A program made the position numbers and the translations under genes. DNA of 64,000 nucleotides from Agelas oroides (taxonomy: Eukaryota > Porifera > Demospongiae > Agelasida > Agelasidae): NCBI GenBank assembly GCA_949130485.1, contig OX422183.1:1665436-1729435 (forward strand). Direction: 5' to 3'. Within the stretch, counting starts at the first letter, position 1. Each line of letters begins with the position of its first letter. The notes under the pieces are model-generated. The model ran no database searches. It was not told the DNA's origin and saw nothing but the letters and a program-made list of their open reading frames with translations. Positions 24,038-33,680 of the stretch are shown here, in pieces.

Positions 24038-25599
24038 GATCGTCTCTAATCGCTGTACTGGATTGTGGACTGGATCGCTGGACTGGACTGCTGGACTGGA
24101 TTACTGGACTGACCTTTGAACTAAAATTGTGTGTATCACATGACATCCACCCAATCAGATGTGCTGAATTGGGTCACATGTTCGATGCTTAGCGGCTAAT
24201 AGATTGCCGAGAAACAAAGGACGCGGCATGCAGCAACTGTGGGAGTTTTGTGCCTAAGAGACCTTGAAAGGTATGCATATACTACGGCAGATGGAGCAGC
24301 TTGGTAGGACAATTGGCACAATAATCTATTCCAAGGCCTCTCGCTGACCAAGCATAGTTTTTACATGGCTACATTCAACAAGACTGTGGGTATTACATAG
24401 CCTGGTAGCCACTAACCAGTATAGCATTTGACACCAGCGATCTCCATGACACTCCGGCAGTACATTGTTTTTAGTAAAGAGGCCTTTGTCAGTACTTTTG
24501 ATGATCTTTTGCACGCTTGCTATAGTCAGAGGGTGCTTTTAGCTCACTGCGTGTACACCATGAATTCATGATGCATATCTGTCCATGTAGTTTGTGCATT
24601 GTGCGCTCATGTACATTCCCTAGCATGCAGTGGGAAGATGAGGCCACTCCAAGTTGATTCATTGTTTCCCATTACACTGGAAACTTGAGGACATGCGGGC
24701 AGGCGGTTCACTATTCATTATTCATTACCAGAGGCTATGACCCAGCTAGGCGGGGTGTGATGTTAGACACGAAGAAATCGATGAACGAATGCTCTTCATC
24801 TGCCACGGCAGCATCGTACATTTGGTTCACACAGAGTAAACGCAACACTGTAAAAACATTTAGGTTACTTCAACCATATTTCGGTTATCTCAGTTGCATG
24901 TGTGTGGTGTACACATCATGAATTTCAAGGAATGCTTCCAAACAGAAGAGCTTGAAATCAAAATGTTGAGAAGCGCTTCTCTTTTAATTAAACCCAGTCT
25001 TCTTTTCAGAACTCAACACCTATCAATTATCATTTCTGGAAAAGGTTTGGTTGCATACTTATGGTAAATGCCAGTAATGTAGCCAAATAGGATTTCTGAT
25101 AGAAAAAACTAATTTAACTAAAGAAGAAGTTCTTGGATGGAATTTCAAGAAACCTTTTTAGAAGCATTCCTGAGACTTCTGATAATGATACCACTCTGGT
25201 GCAACTGAGATAACCTATAAAGATGCTTAAAGTAACCTAATTTTTTTATGCAGTGAAACGTTTATAATCGTGCCGGCCATTCGAAATCAATCATCGAGCA
25301 CAGGACTTCGACAGTTCATGACAGTTGTGGGCAAGCACGTGGTCGGTAAGTTGTTCACGTGATCTGCAGCACCATCAATAATGATAAACGTGTACATAAT
25401 GCATAAAATAGATGTGGGTGGGAAATGGGAAACAATGAATTAATTTGGAATGGCCTGAAGTGCAGTTACTGTAACCAAATTTATGACATTTGATTGGATG
25501 GAGGTCATGTGATATGAACAAATTAAGTCCAGTAATCCAGTCCATCAGTCCAGTCCAGCAATCCAGTCCACAATCCAGTCCAGTGATTAGATACGACCT
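24038..25599. mobile_element. hAT-like non-autonomous element interrupting the last cassette
   Basis: The element splits a cassette exactly at GCATAAAT, which is duplicated on both sides (24030-24037 and 25600-25607). An 8-bp target duplication is the hAT hallmark. The ends are inverted: GATCGTCTCTAATC on the left matches the complement of GATTAGATACGACCT on the right. Both ends are followed by several TGGACTGGAT copies, as expected for subterminal transposase-binding repeats. The roughly 1.4-kb interior has no recognisable transposase. The segment near 24640 (AGGCCACTCCAAGTTGATTC) is related to one near 61345. Confidence 0.88.
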
Positions 25600-26050
25600 G
25601 CATAAATTTAACACGACAATCTTTTGCTGGTCTTGTCATATTGTAGTCCTTCATTAGTATAATTTCTGTAAGGAGGTTACATAATAATGCTGTTTCACTT
25701 GGTTATCTTCTTTCCCCACATGCACTGTTCCATTCACTCCTACTCAGTTGGTAAGTTGACTATTGCATGTACACGTCATACAATGGCACTCGTAGACAAA
25801 CATGCAAGGTTTAGTAAGATATATGCCGTCCATGTAGGTACATACCTCTCCCCATCCTTTCTCTTTTTATTCCTCTTCTCCTTTTCCCTTTCTCTCCCAT
25901 TACCCTCCCTATTTTGTTCTGTAATGTTCTACGACCCCGCTGTCACAAGAGATTATAATGCCCCACATATTGGCAGACAAGCCAGACATGCACTAGAACA
26001 GTGGTTTACTCCGAGTGCGGTAACACACAACTAGTGTATGTGATAAACAG
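25600..26050 (+). repeat. Terminal, half-diverged cassette
   Basis: This is the remainder of the unit split by the hAT element. From 25600 to about 25764, including the acceptor, TTG triplet and donor, it is nearly identical to the other cassettes. Downstream of about 25765 it is strongly diverged, although ACATGCAAGGTTTAGTAAG, a C/T-rich tract and ACACACAACTAGTGTATG can still be aligned. The array ends here. Confidence 0.85.
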
Positions 26051-26320
26051 CTCCTCCCCATCCCACTTCTCCACTTCTCATTTCCTATCTCTTTCTTCAT
26101 TTCCTCCTTCCTCTCTTTTGTTTTTGTATGTGTATACGATATTGCTGTTTACTAATCACCTTTTTTCTCAATTTCCCACTTACTGTCCATAAATTCAGGC
26201 CTGTCGACAGAGGAGAGGGGCTCTTGGGAAAGATTTTGCGTGCTTTGCGCATGAAACTAATTTAGTAGGCATGGTCACTTAATTAACAGTTTTGATTAGT
26301 GAAATGTACCACGTGTTTAC

Positions 26321-26636
26321 CAGTGGCGTAGCCAGAGTTCAGCGATTACCAGGGCACTTGGTGGGTGTGGCCACGTGCTATCACAAGGTGAACTTTGACC
26401 CCAGCTTTGAGACAGCGTAGCTCGCACCTGGGGTTCATATTTGTTGCTGAAGTTGACGGGCAAAGAAGCTAAAAATCGTAGATAAGTGGCATTGGCAGCT
26501 TTATTCTACATGACATAATTCTATATACAGCAATGCTGTTGCGGTTCAGATAAGTTGACCTCGCATGATTTACCAGGGCACCCAGAAATTCACCAAGGCC
26601 TGGGCCCGTATGGGCCCGGGTGTAGCTACGCCACTG
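26321..26636. mobile_element. hAT-type MITE with CAGTGGCGTAGC ends
   Basis: CAGTGGCGTAGCCAGA at the left and GTAGCTACGCCACTG at the right are inverted. GTGTTTAC is duplicated on both sides (26313-26320 and 26637-26644), an 8-bp hAT-type duplication. It is 316 bp long, non-coding, and lies in the inferred intron downstream of the array. Confidence 0.88.
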
Positions 26637-26931
26637 GTGTTTACACGTGTCAAAGTGTTTCTTTACTGAAAGCGTTACTGATCAATCTATCCAAGCATTC
26701 ACTGACAATGCAAGGGAAATATATGTCTGGTGCTGAAAGCGAAAGAAAACAAAACAGCATGAAGATGCAGCCCAGAAAGGTAAAATAAAAAAACCTCATG
26801 GGGCCCCTTTTCAGGAAAAAGTTTGGGGTTCCCGGAGAACTATCCCCTGCTCCCCCACCCTGTCGGTAGGCCTGAACAACTTCACTCCTACTTAATCCAC
26901 TGGTATTCCACTACCTTCTTGATAGGAACAG

Positions 26932-26950
26932 CGAGAGAAGAAGATGAAAG
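26932..26950 (+). CDS. Candidate 19-nt exon (REKKMK + 1 nt) of the Roc-COR gene
   Basis: The acceptor CTACCTTCTTGATAGGAACAG is followed by 19 bases and a strong donor (GAAAG followed by GTGAAG). Read in phase 0 it encodes REKKMK plus one G. Joined to the Roc exon at 28607 (starting AT) that G makes Asp, giving REKKMKDYQEALKLGKLL, a continuous charged helix leading into the GTPase domain. The phases fit both neighbours: phase 0 from the first coding exon or any 3-nt microexon, and phase 1 into the Roc exon. It is short, so chance is possible. The support is the phase match, the splice signals and the plausible peptide. Confidence 0.5.
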
Positions 26951-28606
26951 GTGAAGTTTTTATGCACGTTTGTTACATGCTAGCCTTATGTCAACTGCAC
27001 AAATGGAAACATGAATTTCTACCTGGGAAGCTTGGGGGGGAGGGGGTGATTCCATACATGTTCTTACTAAAAGAAGTATCTCCAGCAGACAGAGAGCCAG
27101 ATGGTTCCCTTACACACTTTTGGGAATGATTTGGGTGAGGAAGCTTATGTGAGCGAGGCTAGTGCTTTCCTTGGAAATGTTTCTATTACATCTAATCCAG
27201 AATTGAAATATTATTTTCCTTCTGTAGTGTTGTAATAAAAACAGAATTGCCGTCTCATCAAATGATTTACATTTTGGTTATTTAATCACAACTAACCCAG
27301 CTACCATTGGCTGCTGGTTTGGGTGAGGCCATTCTCCAATATCTCTCGAAATAGCTTAGAAATAGTCAGAGGTCAGTGCATTTAAAACAAAAAATAACTG
27401 TATTAGCTTTATGGATAAATGACATTGACTTCGAGTGAACAAGCTTGTCCAACAGTGTTACCAAGATGAACAACTGAGTTGACTAGCGACAAAGATTGTC
27501 CATCAAACCAGAATCAACATTGGACAGGGCAAGCTGATAAGATGGTACCTACTATATTGTGCTACACACTGAAATAGTGCAGTAGACTTGTGCATAATTG
27601 GATAACAAAAATTTTAAGAATAGGATTTCTTTCAGTAGACTATTGGGGAAAGACTGAGTGAGCCCCATATGAGTTTTGAGGTGCATCAAAGCATGTGTCT
27701 GTTGGTTTGCAACAAGATATATTTTGTACTCCAACCTTCCAACAAGTTTTGAAGTTTGACCAGTACAACAAGCGGGTTTGCTAGACTAACTTGAATGCTT
27801 GATGACTTGCGGCAAGTGTTCTTCTATACAGGCTAAACTCACACCTTCACTCTGTGACTCTTCTCACTACAGCTAGTATGTACAAGCTTTTTACAGTGTA
27901 CCATTGTCGGGAAGGTAACTCACTCAGACTCACCCCCACAATGCCTTGTATTGATATTTTGACCTATAGCTAAGCAACTACCTCAGTGTGTCCTTTTGCT
28001 AAGTTCAATCACCGCCAATCACCAAGGGGGCTGGGGCCCTTGTAACCACCACCAATGATGTGGAACAGTAGGTGTTATAACTCTGCAAGCTTTTTGGGTA
28101 TCTCAATGAAATGCTAAGCTGACCAAAATATTATTCAAGTGTTTTTTCAAGTTTCCTAATAAACAAGAGAGTCTAGACTGAGGAAACCAAATTTTGTGAG
28201 TGTTGTAAATCATTCAGGTTACTGTCTTTTACAATGAAGAAATAAACGTTCAATTTTGCAAACCGAGAGTACGAATCATTTCACCAACTTTTAAAGCACT
28301 TCTGCAGCTCTGCACCTTTTCAGCCATCAAATCCACTTCCTACCTCTTTTTGTGACCAGTTTTTCTAGCTTACTTGGCAACCAGTTGAGTAGTTCATGCA
28401 CAATAAATGTGATTTTTGCTAGAAAAGAAGTGGCTACTATGAGCGTTTGATTCTTTTAGATGGTACTAGGCTCCCCCCCCCCCCCCCCCCCACCCACATT
28501 CACACAACTATTCAATTTTGTACGGTAGGTGAAATGTTGCATGGGTGTTAGGTGACAGTATTTGCTCATGTAGCATTGGTAGACTGCTACTAATTCCTGC
28601 TTGCAG
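26951..28606. other. Inferred intron before the Roc exon
   Basis: No convincing exon was found on either strand. It contains AT-rich unique sequence and a poly-C run near 28475. The intron would end at TTCCTGCTTGCAG (28606). Confidence 0.45.
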
Positions 28607-31600
28607 ATTATCAAGAAGCTTTGAAACTTGGCAAGTTGTTGGTAGCTTACGCACGAGTGATGATGGTTGGTCCAGGAGGTGTTGGCAAGAGCAGTCTTCT
28701 TAGGGGACTCATGAACCAGAGTCTACCTCAAGATGCTGAGAGTACTATTCTTGCAGACACTAAGGTAGTCAAACGACAGTTTTGGGCCAAACCAGGAATG
28801 TCTGCTGACAGCTACTGGGCTGAAGTCACTGATCAAGATGAAATTGAAGAACTGGCCGGACTGTTCCAGCTAGTACTATCAAAATTACATCCATCTAAAG
28901 TGGCTACAGATAATCAAACTGGACTGTTCCAGCTAATACAATCAAAATTACGTCAATCTAATCTGGCTAAAGTTAATCAAACAGTGGTTGCATCTGCTGC
29001 TGTTGGTGAGTTTGGCCCACAAGGATACAAACCACAAAGAATTCAAACCATCAATGATGAGTATGTGTCCAGTATCAAGGACAGTGATGTTCGAAGTGTG
29101 CTCCAACAGGTTGCAGAACGTGCATTAAGTCGCTCCAAAGATCAAGCTGTCCCACATACAGAAGTACTGATGCATGTGTGGGATTGTGGTGGCCAACCTG
29201 TCTTCCTTGATGTCCTTCCAGCCTTTCTGACATCCAGGACAATATTCCTTCTCTTCTTTGATGCACGTCAAAATCTACTTGACAAATGCAGATCATTGTC
29301 TCACAAAGCAGGGAGGCTAGTTTCCAAATCTGAACAGAGTTTCACCACACTGCAGCTCCTTACTCAGTGGATGGCCAGCATTCATGCTATGTACATACGA
29401 AAGGATGCAATAGAAAGTGCCAACCAAAAAGCATCCACTACACCATCAGAAGGTGAAAGTCCAGCTACACAAGGAAGGAAAACACATACCTCTGATCCTG
29501 CTCATGATCACAAAGAGCAACAAATTTCTGCCGGAAACCAGCACAATTTTGGGGAGAGCACCGTCCCAAAGTTCCCATGCATTATTCCAGTTGGTACACA
29601 TGGTGATGAAGTACAAGAAAAAGAGAAAATCCTCAGCACCCTCCTATCTCACTGTGAGGTTAAAGCATATGCTCCTCTACTTCTGAACGGTGTCATTGTT
29701 GACAACACCACAGCTGGCCAAGGCAAGGAGTGTGAAGACGAAGGGTTCAGATATATCCGAGAAAGAGTGCATCAATTTGCCTCAAAGCATCTTGCAGTTC
29801 AAACGCCAGTAGCCTGGGTTCTGTTTAGGAAAGTCCTTCAAAAGGTTGCAAAAGGCACCATTGTCTCATATGAGCAAGCAGTTGCAGTAGGACAAGCTTG
29901 TGGGATAGCGGAGGATGTTGTCCCCAGTGTTCTTCATTTCTATCATGAGCTAGCTGTCTTCCTCCACTACACTCAAATTGAGAGCCTCTCCGACAAGGTG
30001 ATTGTTGATCCACAGTGGCTGGTAAGGCAGCTTGGCAGGCTACTAGCACCAGAAGGGTTGGAACAGAAAGTTTCAAGCCAATTGCTTTGGAAACCACTGC
30101 ATGAGAAGGGCATCCTTGTTCAAGCTTTGTATGAAGAAGTTTGGTATGAAAGCAACCTAAAACCACAACCACTTGCTGACCTTCTTGAGCACTTCCTTCT
30201 TGCAGCTGAAATTCATCCTCCAAAATCAGTTACTCCATATGAAGGCCGAAAATACTTTGTCCCCTCTGTTCTGAAGCCCTCAATGCAGGATACTGACAGC
30301 ACGCCTAAATCCAAGGAACCTGTGAAGATGTCTTCTCCTCTTCATCTCACATTCAGCACACAGTATGTACCTCCTGGCTTCTTCACTCGCCTAGCAACTA
30401 CTCTGACAAAGGAACCAAAATGTGAACCACTCTTTGAACACAATGTCTACCGCAACAAGTTAACATTTGCCTATGACCAAATTGATGAATTTACAATCTG
30501 TGAACAGTCCTCAAGTGTGCAAATCAATGTAGTTCGTCGCCAGTCACACAAGATAATGACTTTTGGAAACACTTGCTGTGCTATCATGGAACTAATTCAG
30601 GCATGTTCTACCATAGTTGGTCAATGGCTACCTTCAGTAGAGGTAAAAGCAGCCTTCCTATGTGAAAAGTGTCCAGACTTCATCACCATTCCATGTGGTG
30701 CTGATACAGGTTTAAATGTCTACTGTAAAGCACGTCATCACTGCAATCTCACCAGGGAAAAACAGTACTGGCTGAAAATACCTAGTACTCCAGAGGTTTG
30801 TTGTTTGTGTAGTTGTTATAGGTGTTGGTTTGCACGTTTCTGCTATTGTGATACATCACCAGTGCATAATTATGAGAGAATTATTATGCGCTCCTGTATG
30901 TTTTTGATAGCATTCCAATTTCACTAAACGTATATTTGCTTAAGACTCATCCAAATACATTATAGGGACATATTCATTACGCATATTTTATTTCTGTAGT
31001 GCCTTGCACAGAAGGGTGACCTCAGTGATGCAGAGTTGGAAGGAGTAGCCAATGATATCCAGAAATATGACAAACTAAAACAACTAGCAGATGAATTGGA
31101 AATGGTTCCCCAGCTAGAGTCACTACCACGTGATGTGAATGCCCCACTAACACTACTTCATCGTTGGCGTTATGAGATAAAGAATGGGTTAGAAGCTCAC
31201 TCCTTCTTGGTATATCATCTCAAATGCATTGGATTGCCAGGAACATCTGACAGGTACCATTTGCGTTACAAGATGTACAATCCAACATGTTGACAACTCA
31301 AGATGTGAACCAGATCTAATGATAATTTGTGTCACCTTTATCTCTTTCACAGACTCTATTATCGAGAGTTTCTTTCACCCTCTAAAACGAATCCCACTGC
31401 AGTAAGTCAATATAATAGCACTGTATGTGGTAAAGTATTGCAAAGAACATCCCATGTTCACACTGTAGTTATTTTCTGCAGAGGACATGCTGAGGTAAAT
31501 TAACCATGCAAACATGGAATGTTATAATTCCTCTGATACTTAATGTGAATTCACATATCAAATAATAGTGCATAGTGTCATATTACTGTAGGACCACCAG

Positions 31601-32546
31601 TTTTTGTTCCATAATTGCTGCAATGTTTTTGATATTAGGTTTGAATATTTGGAGGTATGTTGGTTTGTGGGTGTTCATTTACTCAGCTATAACAAAGTGC
31701 CTTCATTCATTCCTGTAGGACAACAATGGAGCTGCAAGAGACGGTGGTCGTGCTTGTGAACTAGTCAGTTCAGTTGACAATACTTCCAGAACAACCAGAG
31801 GTAGTGTTTCCCACTATGATACAGTTGATAGTACTTAAAATTTCAGGGTCAGAATTTTCTTAGTAAATGTGTATAGGCAGTACAGTATCTACACATTTCT
31901 TGCAAATTCGTACTTTTCCTCCTCCCAGGTAAATTGGACCGTTGTCAACCACAGAATTTGAAGTGGGAGAATGTGGATGACACTCCATTAGGCAAGTATA
32001 TATCACATCACATTATATGAAGCAGGCACAGTCCATGAAACTGACTATATAGTGTTCCTGGAGCCACTTCATGTACCAATTATACAATTACAATATGTAT
32101 TGATCATTGTTCTAGTACTACTTCAAATCCCCAGAGATTTTCCCAGTAACTCACCAAGATTATACCTTGGTTACTTCAACTGTGCAAGATGTACTTCTTA
32201 GTTAGGTGCTAATGTGTTGTGCATTGTGTGCATTACAATCTCTATTGTCTCCAACCCTTCAGCGAAAGACTCCTTGAGGACTATTCTAAACAGCATTTCC
32301 ACCCTCACAGCAGAGTGGTTCAAGCTTGGTGTGGCACTTGGACTGTCTTATGACACATTGACAACAATTGAGTCTAACTACCCAAAAGATGCACACAGGT
32401 GTCAGACAGAAATGGTGATGGCATGGTTGCAAATGAAAGATAATTCACAGCCCAGTTGGCAGTCATTAGCTTCCGCTCTAAGTTCACCATCAGTAGGCAG
32501 AATTGAAGTAGCCACTTTGATTGCTGCAGAACACCTGCCACATTAG
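28607..32546 (+). CDS. Roc-COR GTPase with two C-terminal death-fold regions (Roco family)
   Basis: Six exons: 28607-30795, 31000-31253, 31353-31401, 31719-31800, 31929-31991 and 32263-32546 (stop). The phases match throughout. The first exon begins after a clear acceptor with no nearby ATG, so the N terminus lies upstream (probably 10230 and 26932). The Roc domain shows the P-loop GPGGVGKSS (28669-28695), the G3 motif DCGGQ (29182-29196) and GTHGD (29593-29607) at the G4 position. A low-complexity insert (about 29410-29560) precedes G4. The COR domain covers about 29800-30640, followed by a Cys-rich segment (FLCEKCPDF). Exons 2-3 encode a divergent death fold (LSDAELEGVANDIQKYDKLK). The last exon encodes a typical death domain (WFKLGVALGLSYDTLTTIES, CQTEMVMAWLQM, PSWQSLASAL). 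Roco proteins are GTP-regulated dimers, and death domains recruit signalling partners, so a role in innate-immune or cell-death signalling is likely but inferred. Intron 5 uses a GC donor. Confidence 0.9.
28858..28983 (+). repeat. 63-bp in-frame tandem duplication inside the Roc domain
   Basis: 28858-28920 and 28921-28983 are two diverged copies encoding GLFQLVLSKLHPSKVATDNQ and GLFQLIQSKLRQSNLAKVNQ. The duplication lengthens the segment between the P-loop and G3 by 21 residues and keeps the frame. Confidence 0.9.
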
Positions 32547-33079
32547 TTGACGATTTGAATTGTAACATAGCTGTGCACACATGGTTCTTCATTTCTTCAT
32601 TGCATTGTATGTATTACATTTTTATTCTAACAATTAATTTTAATGCTTGCATGAAAGTATGTTGATGAACTAGCCTTGTTCCCAGGCCGTTACAACTGTT
32701 CATGCAGTTTCTTACTAACAAAATTTGTGTTTTCATATACTGTATGTAAGTGATCAAAAACTGGAGGCTATATTGATGAACATCACTCAGTGTAGTTAAG
32801 GACTGGGTCCAGTAAATTTTCAGTCCACAGATCAGTGATTTTCCATGCAGATTTCTTGGACAGTAATGTATTTATACCAGTCACTGGTGCATGGAATGAA
32901 ATAATCATTCATCACCTTCAATTTAATGTTGTTAATTTAATTAGCACACGTCACATGATGGATCAAGGGCCACCCAATACCACACCCCCTCAAGATACAT
33001 TTTGCAAATTCCAACATTTTTCCCAATGGCTAAAGGAGTTCATTGTATGTTAGAAATAATTTAGTGGATACCATCTAAC
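32547..33079. other. 3' flank of the Roc-COR gene, no second gene seen
   Basis: No canonical AATAAA was found close to the stop; ATT- and AAT-rich sequence around 32610-32640 may serve for 3'-end formation. CTAGCCTTGTTCCCAGGCC near 32671 is a remnant of the Mutator-like MITE end. Confidence 0.4.
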
Positions 33080-33225
33080 TTTTCACCGAGGTGCTTCTCG
33101 AAAGCTCATTCCTATCTATTTTTAGCCGCAATTCTTTGATTTTTGACCTCTGACAACACTCACATTTTTTGCCGTTTCTCAAAAACAAATGGGAGTATCA
33201 AAAAGCACCTCGGTAGATTCTAATG
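33080..33225. repeat. Small foldback with ACCGAGGTGCTT ends
   Basis: CACCGAGGTGCTTCTC near 33087 and AAAAGCACCTCGGTAGA near 33200 are inverted. Further partial complementarity lies inside, and the centre is AT-rich. It is probably a short MITE of unassigned family. Confidence 0.65.
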
Positions 33226-33680
33226 ATTTATGAAGACACTGCGAAAAGTTGAACTTGATGGTAGATACGGCCCCGGGAAGAATGTTGGACAGTCACATCG
33301 TGACGAGCGAGCTAAGTTGTGCGGCCATTACTGCCGTAAGTGTCGAAGTCACGTGGAAATCATGCACTCCGATGTGGCGCTGAGTTCCCGGTAAACTTTA
33401 GAGCAACTGTTCTAAGTGTTATCTAGTGTTTGTTGGCAATGAAAAACCATTTCTTGGATGCAAGATCGGTGCTTGAACTATTCTAGATTAATGCAAGCAC
33501 ATTGAGACGTTCTGAGCCTGACTTACTGTCCATATCAAGGGATCCGAGGTTCCAGACTCTAAAATTGTCCACCTTTTTGACGTATCTTGCCAGTTCATGC
33601 CATCGCAATCGTATATACGAAGGTGTCTAGTCCAAATCGCGGATATAAACTAGCATCACGGTGCCATAGAGATTTATATA

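Larger units (their letters stand above)
11636..25750 (+). other. Candidate array of 28 three-nucleotide microexons
   Basis: Each full unit has CTACTCAG, three bases, then GTAAGTT. First-base positions and triplets: 11636 GAG; 12083 GAG; 12526 GAG; 12965 GAG; 13407 ATT; 13855 GAG; 14299 GAG; 14738 ATG; 15185 GAG; 15629 GAG; 16068 GCG; 16510 GCG; 16959 ATG; 17406 CGG; 17871 GTG; 18309 GTG; 18748 GGG; 19196 TGG; 20091 GAG; 20546 GAG; 21011 GAT; 21458 TGG; 21906 GTG; 22352 TGG; 22816 TGG; 23280 CGG; 23745 CGG; 25748 TTG. Base 1 is G17 T5 A3 C3, base 2 is A11 G8 T7 C2, base 3 is G26 T2. The AG before and GTAAGTT after are invariant, and a pyrimidine-rich stretch lies upstream. This is what a 3-nt exon with a free codon but a constrained donor -1 G would look like. 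Each would add one residue (Glu, Ile, Met, Ala, Arg, Val, Gly, Trp, Asp or Leu) in phase 0. No stop triplet occurs. Use in mRNA is inferred, not shown. Confidence 0.6.

Noticed and set aside
11285..26050. CRISPR-like array
   Set aside because: Units are over 430 bp and nearly identical throughout, the variable part is only three bases, and the context is eukaryotic.
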